The position numbers and the translations under genes were made by a program. Shown here one piece after another: positions 17,385-27,666 of a DNA stretch of 64,000 bases. Each line of letters begins with the position of its first letter. The stretch's first letter is position 1. Source of the DNA: Planctomycetota bacterium. Lineage in GTDB: Bacteria > Planctomycetota > UBA1135 > GCA-002686595. The notes below the pieces were generated by a model. It saw nothing but the letters and a program-made list of their open reading frames with translations. It made no database searches and was not told the origin of the DNA. The DNA is taken from assembly GCA_016709875.1 (NCBI GenBank), contig JADJLZ010000021.1, positions 31,834-95,833 of the forward strand. The letters are read 5' to 3'.

Positions 17385-19536
17385 AGCGCGCGTGCGCGCG
17401 CCGCGCCCAGATCGAGCTTGCCGGTCGGCAGCCGCGGGAGCGCCGCGAGCTCCAGGAAATCCGCTGCGCGAGGACAAAAGAGCGGCGGCAGGTCCGTGGC
17501 CCCCAGTTCGAGAAGCCACTCGACCGGAGTCAGTTGCGCGTGCGCGTACAGCACGACCAGCCGTTCGCCCTTCTTCTCATCGGGGACGCCGACCACCGCG
17601 AGTTCGAGTTCGCTCGCACCTGCGCGCCGCTCGTGCGCCTCGCGCAGCGCATTTTCGACACGGCCGTGCGAGACCATCTCACCGCCGAGCTTGCTGAAGC
17701 GCGCAAGGCGGTCCGTGAGGAACAGGAAGCCGTCCTTGTCGACCCGGCCGATGTCGCCGGTCGCGTACCAGCCACCCTGCAGGACCTCGGCGCTGCGCGC
17801 GGGGTCGCCGCGGTAGCCGGGCATCACGTTCGGTCCGCGCACGAGCAACAGCCCCTCTTCGCCGGGTGCCAGCAGCGCGCCACCCTGCGGATCGACGATG
17901 CGCAGCGCGACGCCCGGCAGCGCGCGGCCGACGCTGCCCTCGCGCTGGTTCTCCTGGCGCGCGCGGCGTTGTTCGAAGTCGGGCACGCTGACGGCGGCCG
18001 CCGGCGCGAGCTCGGTCGCGCCGTAGCCCTCGAAGAGCTGCGTGCCGAATTTCTCCTTCCACGCGCGCGCGAGTTCGGGAGGCAGCTTCTCCGAACCGCA
18101 CACGCACAGGCGCAGCGAGACGAAGTCGCGCACCTGGATGCGCCGTTCGTAGGCGCGGAAGAAGGTCGGCGAACCGAGCAGGACACTCGCGCGCTCGCGT
18201 GCGCACAGCGCGCCGATGGTCTGCGCGTCGAGCGGGTTGGCGTGGTACACCACGCGCGCACCCGAGAGCAGCGGCAGCCAGATCGTCGCCGTGTAGCCCA
18301 GCGCGTGGAAGAAGGGCAGCACACCCAGCAGCGCGTCCTCCGGGCCGAGCGCGAAGATCTGCGCCAGACTCTGCACGTTGGAGGCGATGTTCGCGTGCGT
18401 GAGCACGACCTCCTTGGGCGTGCCGCTCGATCCGCTGCTCTGCAGGACCACCGCCGGACGCGCGTCGGCGAGTTCCGGGTCGAAGGCCAGCGCCGCAGCG
18501 CGACTCGGCAGGCGCTCGAGGCGCCGCGCCTGCTCGAAATCGGCGGGCAACACGCGCGTGCGCAACTCCGCCAGGCGTGGCGCGTCGAGGTACCCGCCCG
18601 CTGCGCCGGGCAGCAGCGGATTGCGCGGCCGTGCGGTCTTTCCCGCGAGCACGAGCGCCACCAGCAGCCGCGCCGCGTCCGCGCCAGTCGGCAGATCGAC
18701 CGCGACTTCGGCCTGGGGAAATTCGCGGCGCAGCACGCAGGCGAGTGCGAGTGCCTCGCGCAGCAGCTCGCCGTAGGTGCAGCTCGCGCCGCTCGAATCG
18801 GAGAGCGCGACGCGCTGCGCGTGCGCGCGCGCGCTGCGCACGAAACGGTAGGCGAGCGAGCGCGACTGCGCGGCGGCGCGCGTGCGCGCATCGGCGAGCT
18901 CCGCGGCGAGCGCATCGCGCACGCGCCAGGCCTCACTCGCGGCCGGCAGTGGCGGCGCCACGATCACGTCGATCGGGTACGGCAGGCGCTGCGGCCGTTT
19001 CCAGAAGACGCGCCCGCGCGAGAAGCTGAAGATCGAGCCCCAGACGCGGTCGAGCACGACGGGCACGATCGGCACGCCGGCGTCCCGTGCGATCGTCTCG
19101 AGGCCGCGCCTGAAGCCCAGCAGGTGTCCGGTGCGAGAGATCGCACCCTCGGGGAAGATGCACACGAGCTCGCCCGTGCGCGCCAGCTCGGCTGCGCGCC
19201 GCAGCGACTCCTGCTTCTCTGCCGCGGAGTCCTCGGAGGCGACCGGTATCGTGTCGAAGAGCTTGGCCACCCAGCCCACCACCGGCGCGCGGAAGAAAGA
19301 ACGGTGCATCAAGAAATAGACGCGCCGCGGGATGGCCGCGCCGACGAAGAGCGCGTCGCCGTGCGAGAGGTGGTTGACGCACAGGAGCGCGCCGCCCGCG
19401 GGCAGGTTCTCGAGGCCGCGCACGCGGATGCGGTAGACCGTGTGCAGCAGCGCGAGCAGTACGACGCGCGCGAGCAGCAGGCGCCAACGCCAGCAGGCCG
19501 CGAGCAGCACCGCCGCGAGCGCGAGCTTCCAGGCCA

Positions 19537-19537
<1 letters not shown>
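17375..19537 (-). CDS. Aas-like bifunctional acyltransferase / acyl-ACP or acyl-CoA synthetase
   Basis: The 720-residue protein matches the length and domain order of E. coli Aas. Residues 1-30 are hydrophobic; about 30-215 is a PlsC acyltransferase with the HxxxxD box (CVNHLSHGDALF) and FPEGAISRTG; about 230-720 is an AMP-forming ligase with the P-loop-like QSSGSSGTPKEVVLTHAN, FEGYGATEL and GDIGRVDKDGFLFLTDR motifs and a C-terminal LPRLPTGKLD catalytic Lys. Aas re-acylates lyso-phosphatidylethanolamine at the inner membrane. The ATG sits inside the thiC stop (TGATG), so it is coupled to thiC, an unusual partner. Confidence 0.88.
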
Positions 19538-21189
<1,652 letters not shown>

Positions 21190-21194
21190 GAGCT

Positions 21195-21268
21195 TTCCTA
21201 CGCCGGCACGACCCGGATCAGGTTCGAGGGGTGCTTCTCAGGCGCGCAGGCGCCGCCCCCAGCTGGAA
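21195..21268 (-). promoter_or_regulatory. TPP riboswitch (THI element) controlling thiC
   Basis: Read on the minus strand, this 5' leader has the conserved THI core in order: CTGAGA, ACCC, GAACCTGATCCGGGTC and TGCCGGCGTAGGAAAG. The outer helix pairs TTCC (21265-21268) with GGAA (21195-21198). That 3' strand is also the thiC Shine-Dalgarno sequence, ending 5 bases before the ATG. TPP binding should therefore close the ribosome binding site directly and block translation, without a separate expression platform. Confidence 0.93.
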
Positions 21269-21283
21269 TGTGAGTCGGCGAGT

Positions 21284-21922
21284 CTAGCGCGCTGCGCGCT
21301 GCTCGTCGACGAGGCGCCACATCGCCCAGCAACCGACGCTCGCGAGCGGGCTCCACACGCGCGCGCGCTCGGCGACCTGCGCGGCACTCGGACGCCCGGA
21401 CAGGCCGTCGAGCAGGCGCAGGCCCTCCTGCACGCCGAGATCGCCATCGGCGAGCACATCGAGACGTCCGAGGCGGAACATCAGGAACATCTGCGCGCTC
21501 CAGCGGCCGATGCCGCGTACCTCGACGAGTTCCTCGACCACGCGCTCGTCGGAGAGGCGCGAGAGGCGTGCGAGGACCAGCCGGCCCTCCTCGATGCGCG
21601 TGCACAGGTCGCGCAGCGCCGCGATCTTGCCGCGTGAGAGGCCCGCCGCGCGCAGGTGCTCGTCGGGATGCGCGAGGAACAGCGCCGGCTCGGGAAAGGC
21701 GCGCCCGCCGTCGAGTGCACACACGCGCTTCCAGATCGTCTCGGCCGCCTTGGTCGCGAGCTGCTGGTAGACGATCGCGCTCGAGAGCGAGGCGAAATGC
21801 GAGCGCTGGCGCGGGTGTCCGCGTTCGGGAAAACCGGGAAAGGGCGGCAGGCGCTTCAGCGCACGACCGAGCTGCGGATCGCGGCGCGCGAGCGCGCGCA
21901 GTTCGGCGGGCGTGGGCTTCAT
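21284..21922 (-). CDS. AlkA-type 3-methyladenine DNA glycosylase
   Basis: The 212-residue helix-hairpin-helix glycosylase has the HhH-GPD layout: SLSSAIVYQQLATKAAETIW, LSRGKIAALRDL, VRGIGRWSAQMFLMF (the HhH hairpin) and RLDVLADGDLGVQEG with the catalytic Asp in the DGDLG segment. It removes alkylated bases in base-excision repair. The size is that of the compact archaeal/bacterial AlkA forms that lack the E. coli N-terminal domain. The ATG at 21922 is followed at once by the family N terminus (LARRDPQLGRALKRLPP). It lies upstream of the TPP riboswitch on the same strand but is likely separately transcribed. Confidence 0.9.
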   Translation of the reverse strand: MKPTPAELRALARRDPQLGRALKRLPPFPGFPERGHPRQRSHFASLSSAIVYQQLATKAAETIWKRVCALDGGRAFPEPALFLAHPDEHLRAAGLSRGKIAALRDLCTRIEEGRLVLARLSRLSDERVVEELVEVRGIGRWSAQMFLMFRLGRLDVLADGDLGVQEGLRLLDGLSGRPSAAQVAERARVWSPLASVGCWAMWRLVDEQRAAR

Positions 21923-21964
21923 GGCGCAGGGTGCGCAGTCTACGCGAGCGCTAGAATCGCCGCG

Positions 21965-22669
21965 ATGCGACTCCTCGTACTCCTCCTCCTCGCCGGCTGC
22001 GCCGGCCCCACGCGACCGACGCCCCCTCCCACGCAGGTCGATCTGCGGCCCGCGCTCGAACGCCTCGGCCTGCCGCCGCGCGCGCAGGGGCCGCGCCCCA
22101 CGTGCTCGATCTTCACGACGTGCTCCGCGATCGAGTTCGCGCTCGCGCACTGCGAGCCGCGGCCTGTGCGCATGAGCCCGGAGTTCCTCAACTGGGCCGC
22201 GAACCAGTGCAGCCACGACAACCAGGACGGCGACTTCTTCCACCAGGCGCTGGCCGGCTTCGAGCGCGAGGGCTTGTGCAGCGAGGCGCGCGAGCCCTAC
22301 GCCGTGGCCTGGGATCCCGCTGGAGAGCCCCCGCCCGCAGCACTCGAGGAGGCGCACGCGCTGCGCGAACGCGCGCGTTCCAGGATCGCCGTGCACTGGA
22401 TCGTGCCCTGGGTGCCCAACCGTTTCGGCCTCAGCGCGGAGCAGTTCGCGCAGGTGAAGCGCGTGCTCGCCTCCGGCTGGCCGGTCGCGGCGGGCGCGGG
22501 ACACAGCCGTCTGCTCGTCGGCTACCGCGACGACCCCGCCGCGGAGGGCGGCGGCGTGTTCACGACCTGCGACTCCGCGCTCGCCGCTTGGAGCGAGGTC
22601 TCCTACCGCTTCGTGCGCGAGGACGTCGCGGACGTGTTCTGGGTGGAAGGTCGTCCGGCCGCGCGCTGA
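21965..22669 (+). CDS. papain-like cysteine-peptidase lipoprotein
   Basis: The 234-residue protein has a very short lipoprotein signal (MRLLVLLLLAGCAG). About residue 40 it reads AQGPRPTCSIFTTCSAIEFAL, matching the papain QG-x-C-x-x-F pattern with the oxyanion Gln and catalytic Cys. A later GAGHSRLLVGYRDD gives the catalytic His, and FTTCDSALAAWSE follows where the Asn/Asp lies. The fold is C1/C39-like. It may cut peptides in the periplasm or act as an inhibitor-like relative; the substrate is unknown. It ends 3 bases from the convergent M1 peptidase gene. Confidence 0.75.
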   Translation: MRLLVLLLLAGCAGPTRPTPPPTQVDLRPALERLGLPPRAQGPRPTCSIFTTCSAIEFALAHCEPRPVRMSPEFLNWAANQCSHDNQDGDFFHQALAGFEREGLCSEAREPYAVAWDPAGEPPPAALEEAHALRERARSRIAVHWIVPWVPNRFGLSAEQFAQVKRVLASGWPVAAGAGHSRLLVGYRDDPAAEGGGVFTTCDSALAAWSEVSYRFVREDVADVFWVEGRPAAR

Positions 22670-22672
22670 GAA

Positions 22673-24763
22673 CTACTCGACCACGCCCAGCGCGCGCTGC
22701 AGCGCCAGGCGCACGCGCGGCGAACGCTCGCTCGCGAGCTGCGGACGCAGCGCGTCCTGCTCCGAGGGCGAGAGCGTCCCGCCGGCGAGCTGCGCCACGG
22801 CCATTTCGCGCACGCAAGCGGAGGGATCGCTGCGCGCGAGCTCGAGCATGCGCGGGCGCAGCTGCGGCACCTCGACCGCGGCGCTCGCCGCGCGTGCGCG
22901 CAGCAGGAACTCCGGATCGCGCAGCGCCTCGCCGAGGGCCTCGGGGGCCTTTTGTGCGAGTGGTCCGAGCGCACGCCAGCGCGCGGCGGGCAGGTCGACG
23001 AGCGCGGCCTGGTGCGCCCACATCGCGGCGGGCTTCTCGAGTTCGAGCTCGCACAGCAGAACGCCCTCGGGGTCGGCGACCAGATCCGCGAGCGGCGCCG
23101 GGCCGGCGGCGAGCTCGAATTCCTCGCTCATGGCGTGCACGCGCAGCTTCTCGCGCCGACGACTGCCGTCGGCGAAGTCCAGTTCGAGCTCGAGCGGCAC
23201 GTCGAAGAGCGGCACGAGCAGGTCGGGCTCCTGGCGCTGTTCGACCACGACCACGATGCGCTGCGCCTGCTCGCGAAAGTGGATGCCGAGCAGCGGGTGG
23301 CCGCCGCCCTCGACCCACTGTTGCAGGAAGGGGAACACGTTGCGCCCGGTGGCCTCCAGGAACGCGCGACCGAAGTCCTCGGTGGTCGCAAACCCGTCGC
23401 GCTGCGCGTCGAGGTAGTGCCGCACGCCGCGCCAGAAGTCGCCGCTGCCGAGCTCGTGTTCGAGCATGCGCAGCACCCACGGACCCTTGTCGTACTCGTG
23501 GTTGCACAGGCGCTCGCCGCCGTGCGCGCGCCAGCCCTCGGAGAGCGGCAGGCGCGTCTGCGCGCCGCGGCGCAGGTAGATCTCGCGGTAGCGCTCGTAG
23601 AACAGCGCTGCGCGCGTGCGGCCCTGCGCGTGCTCGAGGTAGCCGAGTTCGACGAAAGAGGCCCAAGCCTCGTTGAGCCACAAGTTCTTCCAGCCCAGGC
23701 AGGTGACGAGGTCGCCGAACCACTGGTGCGCGGCCTCGTGCGCGAGCAGCAGGCTGCGCTCGCCGATCTCGTCCTGCTCCTCGTCCTCGTCGTGCAGGAT
23801 GTCGCTCGTGAGCAGCGTCATGCCCGCGTTCTCCATGCCGGCCATCACGAAGTCGGTCACGCAGACCTGGTCGTAGCGCGGCCAGGGAAAGGGCTCGCCG
23901 AAGCGCTGCGTCTCGAACTCGAGGATGTCCTGTGTCTGGGCGAAGGCGCGCGCGAGCACGTCGGGCGGCGTCCCCGCGGGCGCGTACATCCCCAGCGGCA
24001 ACGTCCCCCACTGCGCGCTCTGGTGCTCGAAGCGGCCGGCCGCGATCGCGAACAGGTAGGCGGGGATCGGACGCTCCTGGAGCCAGTGAAAGCTGCGCGT
24101 CCCGTCGGGGTTCTCGCGCACCTGCGTGCGCACGCCGTTCGAGAGCACCTCGAGGCCGCCGACGACCGTGATGGTCGCGTCGAAGCTGGCGCGGTCGTCA
24201 GGTTCGTCCCAGGTCGGGATCCACGAGCGCGCGTCGCTGGGCTCGTTCTGCGACCAGACCTGCGGCGAGCCGTCGGGTGCGTCGACGAAGTGCAGGCCGG
24301 TGTCGGGGTGCGCGGAGTACTCCACGAGCACCGAGAGCTCGCTGCCGTGCGGCAGCGCTTCGGGGAGCTCGACGCGCAGCTCCTCTCCGCGCAGGTGCCA
24401 GTCGAGGTCGCGGCCGGATCCATCGCGCACCGAACGCAACTCCAGGCCGCGCGCGTGCAGCACGATCGTTCGCGTCGCTTCGCGCAGCGTGCGGAAGCGG
24501 TTCTCGACCACGCCCTCGAGCGCCATGTGCGCGGGATCGAGCACGAGGTCCAGGCGCACACGCTCGAGGTCGGCGCTCGGTTCGCCGCCCGCCTCCTCGA
24601 GTGACTCGGGGGCCAGCGGACGTCGCGGCAGTGGACGCTCGTCCGTGCGCGCTTGCGGCCGGGCGTGGAGAGGGCGCGCGCGCGGCGCGCCACAGGCGCA
24701 CAGGCACAGCGCCAGGAAGCACGACACGCGCCCCCAGCGCGAAGCCGGGGACGCGTATCGCAT
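22673..24763 (-). CDS. M1-family aminopeptidase lipoprotein
   Basis: The 696-residue protein starts with a lipoprotein signal (FLALCLCACGAP). It has the M1 exopeptidase motif VMAGMENAGMTLL and the zinc motif HEAAHQWFGDLV with the third ligand Glu in WLNEAWASF 18 residues later (about residues 339-365). The N-terminal beta saddle domain is about 60-250 (WIPTWDEPDDRASFD is the usual substrate-side motif) and the last about 150 residues are HEAT-like alpha helices (LRPRMLELARSDPSACVREMAV). It should remove N-terminal residues from peptides outside the cytoplasm. Start chosen at the ATG just before the signal peptide. Confidence 0.93.
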   Translation of the reverse strand: MRYASPASRWGRVSCFLALCLCACGAPRARPLHARPQARTDERPLPRRPLAPESLEEAGGEPSADLERVRLDLVLDPAHMALEGVVENRFRTLREATRTIVLHARGLELRSVRDGSGRDLDWHLRGEELRVELPEALPHGSELSVLVEYSAHPDTGLHFVDAPDGSPQVWSQNEPSDARSWIPTWDEPDDRASFDATITVVGGLEVLSNGVRTQVRENPDGTRSFHWLQERPIPAYLFAIAAGRFEHQSAQWGTLPLGMYAPAGTPPDVLARAFAQTQDILEFETQRFGEPFPWPRYDQVCVTDFVMAGMENAGMTLLTSDILHDEDEEQDEIGERSLLLAHEAAHQWFGDLVTCLGWKNLWLNEAWASFVELGYLEHAQGRTRAALFYERYREIYLRRGAQTRLPLSEGWRAHGGERLCNHEYDKGPWVLRMLEHELGSGDFWRGVRHYLDAQRDGFATTEDFGRAFLEATGRNVFPFLQQWVEGGGHPLLGIHFREQAQRIVVVVEQRQEPDLLVPLFDVPLELELDFADGSRRREKLRVHAMSEEFELAAGPAPLADLVADPEGVLLCELELEKPAAMWAHQAALVDLPAARWRALGPLAQKAPEALGEALRDPEFLLRARAASAAVEVPQLRPRMLELARSDPSACVREMAVAQLAGGTLSPSEQDALRPQLASERSPRVRLALQRALGVVE

Positions 24764-24791
24764 GCGCCACGGGGTGGGGTCCAGCCTTGGC

Positions 24792-25055
24792 CTACTCTTC
24801 GTCGTCTTCGTCCCCGTAGAAGTACTCGTCGTCCTTGTCGTCCTTCTCCTTCTCGTCGTCTTCTTCTTCTTCGTCGTCGTCCTCGTCCTCGTCGTCTTCG
24901 TCCTCGTCGTCGTCCGAATCGCCGATGTCGAAGTCGAGGTCGAAGTCGCCGTCGTAGTCGTCAGAGGCCTGGACGGCCAAGCCGCCCGGGCCGCCTTCCG
25001 GGGCGAGGAGCGTGTCGAGGTCCTGGCCGGCGTCTCTGGGGTTGCGCAACTGCAT
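24792..25055 (-). CDS. extremely acidic small protein, unknown function
   Basis: The 87-residue frame starts at an ATG (25055) with a normal-looking N terminus (MQLRNPRDAGQDLDTLLAPE). The last 56 residues contain 41 Asp/Glu, in long runs, with a few Lys and a YFYG near the end. The frame is open further upstream, but that part is Arg-rich and unlike the rest. The protein would be intrinsically disordered and strongly negative; possible jobs are metal or basic-protein binding or a DNA-mimic, none supported by homology. It lies 28 bases upstream of the M1 peptidase gene on the same strand. Biased codons on the opposite strand could also explain the open frame. Confidence 0.5.
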   Translation of the reverse strand: MQLRNPRDAGQDLDTLLAPEGGPGGLAVQASDDYDGDFDLDFDIGDSDDDEDEDDEDEDDDEEEEDDEKEKDDKDDEYFYGDEDDEE

Positions 25056-25309
25056 GGAAGTTCTCGGGGGGTGCGTGCGGCGCGTCGTGTCGCGCTCGAT
25101 GCTCTCGTGGTACGGACCGCGCTCGTCGTGCGATCGCGCGGGGGAGGTTCTTTTCCAAGGCACGGGCCTGTTTCGCAAGAAAAAAAAGGCCACGGCCCGA
25201 GCGGAGGGGACCGCGCGCGCCGCAAGCGTGCTCCCGGGCCGCCTTGTCACGCCGCCGTGGCCCGGCTACCTTCCCCTCGCCTGCACTCCGGCGCCACGTG
25301 CCGCACTCC

Positions 25310-25789
25310 ATGACCGACCGCCGCCGAAAGCCACTCTCAGGATTCTCGGCCGGGTCGGCTCTGCTCTTGTGCGCACTCGCGTGCTCGTGCACCAAGCGCG
25401 TGCAGGGCCGCTGGGGCGACGGGGAGCTGCGCTTCGAGGGCCGTGTCTCGCGCCTGGACGGCGAGCGCGAAGACCTCTGGACCTGGTGGTTTCCCAACGG
25501 CGAGCGCCGCGAGCAGGGACGCCTCGAGCACGGCCAGCGCGCCGGGAAATGGCGGCAGTGGTACGCGAACGGCCAGCGACGCTCCGAGGGCGAGCGCGAA
25601 CCCAGCGCGGACGGCCGCGCCAGCCCGCGCGAGGGCTTTTGGCAATTCTGGTTCGAGAACGGCGAGCAGAGCGCGAAAGGCGTGTTCATACACGGCCTGC
25701 GCGAGGGCCACTGGGACTTCTACCTCACGAGCGGGAAGCTCGACGGCGAGCACAGTGGCGAGTACCACCTCGATCAACGCATCCACTGA
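25310..25789 (+). CDS. MORN-like repeat lipoprotein
   Basis: The 159-residue protein has a lipoprotein signal (SALLLCALACSC) and then repeated short units of the form WxxxYxNGxxxxEGxxxxGxxxGxW: LWTWWFPNGERREQGRLEHGQRAGKW, WRQWYANGQRRSEGE, FWQFWFENGEQSAKGVFIHGLREGHW. These are variant MORN repeats (YwqK type), which form flat beta sheets on exported or surface proteins. Function is unknown. It overlaps the start of hemH by about 35 bases in another frame. Confidence 0.8.
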   Translation: MTDRRRKPLSGFSAGSALLLCALACSCTKRVQGRWGDGELRFEGRVSRLDGEREDLWTWWFPNGERREQGRLEHGQRAGKWRQWYANGQRRSEGEREPSADGRASPREGFWQFWFENGEQSAKGVFIHGLREGHWDFYLTSGKLDGEHSGEYHLDQRIH

Positions 25790-26756
25790 ATCGGGAACCG
25801 CGCGCACCGGGATCCTGCTGGCGAACCTCGGTACGCCCGCCAGCCCGTCGGTCGCCGACGTGCGCGCGTACCTGCGCGAGTTCCTCTCCGATCCGATGGT
25901 CGTGCGCGCGCCGCGTCCGATCTGGTGGCTCGTGCTGCGCGGGATCATCCTGCCCTTCCGCGCGCCGCGCTCCGCGGAGCTGTACCGCAACGTGTGGACG
26001 CCCGCGGGCTCGCCGCTCCTGTTCCACAGCCGGGACCAGGCCCGCGGGCTCGCCGAACGGCTCGGTCGGGAGCTACCGCTCGCGCTCGGCATGCGCTACG
26101 GCCAGCCGGACCTGCGCTCGGCCTTCTCCGAGCTGCGCGATGCCGGCTGCGCTCGCGTGCTGCTCGTGCCGATGTTCCCGCAGGAGAGTTCGACCACGAC
26201 AGGCACGCTCGTCGCGCGCGCGCGCGATCTCGCCGCGGAGCTCGGCCTCGAGCTGCGCACGCTGGATCCGTTCCACTCGCACCCGGCCTACATCGAGGCG
26301 CTCGCGCAATCGGTGCGCCGCGCCGCTCCCACGGGCGAGCAGCTGCACCACGTGTTCAGCTTTCACGGCCTGCCTGCGTCCTACGTCGCCTCGGGCGATC
26401 CCTACCTCGGCCACTGCCAGAAGACGAGCGCACTCCTCGCCCGCGCGCTCGCGCTGCCTGAGGAGCGCTGGAGCCTCGCCTTCCAGTCGCGCTTCGGCCC
26501 GCAGCGTTGGCTCGAGCCCTACCTCGAGCCGCACCTGGTCGGACTCGCGAGCCGTCACGAGCGGCTCGTGCTCGCGACCCCGGGCTTCCTGGCCGACTGC
26601 CTGGAGACCCTCGAGGAGCTCGGCCTGCGGGCGCGGGAGCGCTTTCATGAGGCGGGGGGCAAGGAATTGATCCTCGTGCCCTGCCTGAACGACGGGGCCG
26701 AGTTCCTGGACGGCCTCGGCGGGATCCTGCGCGAGCGGCTCGCCTCAGGCTGGTAG
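25755..26756 (+). CDS. hemH: ferrochelatase
   Basis: Ferrochelatase inserts Fe2+ into protoporphyrin IX to make haem. The 333-residue frame shows GILLANLGTPASPSVADVRAYLREFLSD at the N terminus, the porphyrin-side VLLVPMFPQ segment, the catalytic His in HHVFSFHGLPASY, the C-terminal LVLATPGFLADCLETLEEL and the catalytic acidic segment LVPCLNDGAEFLDGL. Start: the GTG at 25755 is the only plausible upstream start, lying inside the end of the MORN lipoprotein gene; the ribosome binding site is weak. Haem supply fits the many c-type cytochromes in this window. The stop codon overlaps the tRNA-Met 3' end on the other strand. Confidence 0.94.
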   Translation: MASTTSINASTESGTARTGILLANLGTPASPSVADVRAYLREFLSDPMVVRAPRPIWWLVLRGIILPFRAPRSAELYRNVWTPAGSPLLFHSRDQARGLAERLGRELPLALGMRYGQPDLRSAFSELRDAGCARVLLVPMFPQESSTTTGTLVARARDLAAELGLELRTLDPFHSHPAYIEALAQSVRRAAPTGEQLHHVFSFHGLPASYVASGDPYLGHCQKTSALLARALALPEERWSLAFQSRFGPQRWLEPYLEPHLVGLASRHERLVLATPGFLADCLETLEELGLRARERFHEAGGKELILVPCLNDGAEFLDGLGGILRERLASGW

Positions 26757-26826
26757 CGGTGGCCGGACTTGAACCGGCGACGCGCGGCTTATGAAGCCGC
26801 TGCTCTACCGACTGAGCTACACCGCC
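26751..26826 (-). tRNA. tRNA-Met (CAT), elongator type, CCA encoded
   Basis: A 76-base cloverleaf can be folded by eye: acceptor GGCGGTG with CACCGCT (G1-U72 wobble), D arm GCTC..GAGC, anticodon stem GCGGC/GCCGC closing the loop TTCATAA with anticodon CAT at 26791-26793, T arm GCCGG TTCAAGT CCGGC, then A and CCA. The anticodon stem lacks the GGG/CCC of initiator tRNAs, so this is elongator Met (or Ile2 with lysidine). The CCA and discriminator overlap the last six bases of hemH on the opposite strand. Confidence 0.9.
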
Positions 26827-26954
26827 CTGTGTGAAGGGCGGGGACTCTACCATCTGCCCCCGCGCGGTCCAATCGAGGCTCAGGGACCCCCTTCGAAGGT
26901 TTTTTCAAGAATTGCAGGCGTCCAGGAACCTCATTGACGTTTCTACATACAGCG

Positions 26955-27107
26955 GAACTTGGTCGACGGCTCGCTTCCCTGAGCCAGAGACCGGGAACCG
27001 TCCCCCTCGGTCCCTCGCTTGGCTAGCACGGGGCCTTGGAGCAGGGGGGTACCCGCACGAGAGAGAGCTGAAGGAGCACCTGCCGGAAGGCGGGTGCTTT
27101 TTCTTTT
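26955..27107 (+). ncRNA. candidate small RNA in the 300-base gap after tRNA-Met
   Basis: The 306-base stretch from 26827 to 27132 has no convincing gene. Its left part is the most AT-rich in the area (tracts such as TTTTTTCAAGAATTG, CATTGACGTTTCTACATAC), then come several self-complementary stems (GGCTC..GAGCC, GACCG..CGGTC, GGGTACCC) and a strong intrinsic terminator. This is the layout of an independent small RNA. It does not show tmRNA, RNase P or SRP RNA core sequences. The 5' end is a guess. Confidence 0.3.
27075..27107 (+). terminator. strong Rho-independent terminator
   Basis: AGCACCTGCC pairs with GGCGGGTGCT around a GGAA tetraloop (one G-T pair) and is followed by TTTTTCTTTT. It is one of very few intrinsic terminators in the window. 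It would stop transcripts from hemH or from the candidate small RNA, about 320 bases after the hemH stop. Confidence 0.85.
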
Positions 27108-27132
27108 CCTCCCCCCCTCCCCGGGCGAGCCC

Positions 27133-27666
27133 TCAGCCCGTGGCCGAGTGGTAGATCAACTGCCGTGAGAGCACCGCCCCGCTGGCCTCGTCGAAGACCC
27201 GGCAGACGTCGATCGGGCGGGCATACAGGTGCAGGGAGACCGCCGGGTGTCCACCGTGGGGCCGGACCCTGTGCAGCGCGATGCGGTCGTGGATGTAGGC
27301 CACCTGCCCGCGCTCGTAGACGCGCGCGCCCGTGCACCGCAGCGCTCCGCCGTCGGAGCCCGCGGGGACCTCGTACTGCAGTTCCTCGATCCGGCCCTCG
27401 AGCACCGCCATGAAGCAGTGCTGGCCGGCGTGGTCGTGGATCGGGCTCTCCTGCCCGGCGCTCCAGCACAGGACGAGCATCTCGAAGTGCTCGTTGCGCG
27501 CGACGAGGTTGCGCGTGTACAGCGCCGGGTCAAAGCGCGCGAACGTGCGCCAATCCTCGTGGGCGCGCGCGTAGCTCTCCAGCGCGCGCACGGCGCCGCG
27601 TCCCTGCTCGTCGGCCTGGAAACACGCCAGCAGCTGCTCGGCCAGCTTGGTGATCGGTGCGCTCAT
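27133..27666 (-). CDS. cysteine dioxygenase (type I)
   Basis: CDO oxidises cysteine to cysteine sulfinate with a mononuclear iron. The 177-residue protein has the cupin 3-His site: SPIHDHAGQHCFM (His77, His79) and IALHRVRP (His132). It also has the substrate-anchoring YTRNLV Arg52, Cys84 at the position of the Cys-Tyr crosslink (Cys93 in rat) and Tyr148 in VSLHLYARP (Tyr157 in rat). These match known CDO enzymes residue for residue. Its ATG overlaps the stop of the NifS-like gene (ATGA), so it is the downstream member of a coupled pair. Confidence 0.92.
   Translation of the reverse strand: MSAPITKLAEQLLACFQADEQGRGAVRALESYARAHEDWRTFARFDPALYTRNLVARNEHFEMLVLCWSAGQESPIHDHAGQHCFMAVLEGRIEELQYEVPAGSDGGALRCTGARVYERGQVAYIHDRIALHRVRPHGGHPAVSLHLYARPIDVCRVFDEASGAVLSRQLIYHSATG

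Noticed and set aside
25170..25195. A8 run near GGCC repeats as a terminator
   Set aside because: The adjacent stem is only four base pairs and no gene on that strand ends before it.
24126..25313. Plus-strand 395-codon frame with long Val runs
   Set aside because: The Val runs are the antisense of the Asp/Glu codons in the acidic gene and the M1 peptidase; there is no start signal or known motif.
26955..27107. tmRNA, RNase P RNA or SRP RNA
   Set aside because: None of the core sequences (tmRNA tag and tRNA-like ends, RNase P GAGGAAAGTCC, SRP GGAAGCAGC-type apical loop) are present.
26831..27154. Plus-strand 107-codon frame in the gap after the tRNA
   Set aside because: Starts and continues through a strong terminator hairpin, with no ribosome site and no homology-like pattern; better explained as non-coding.
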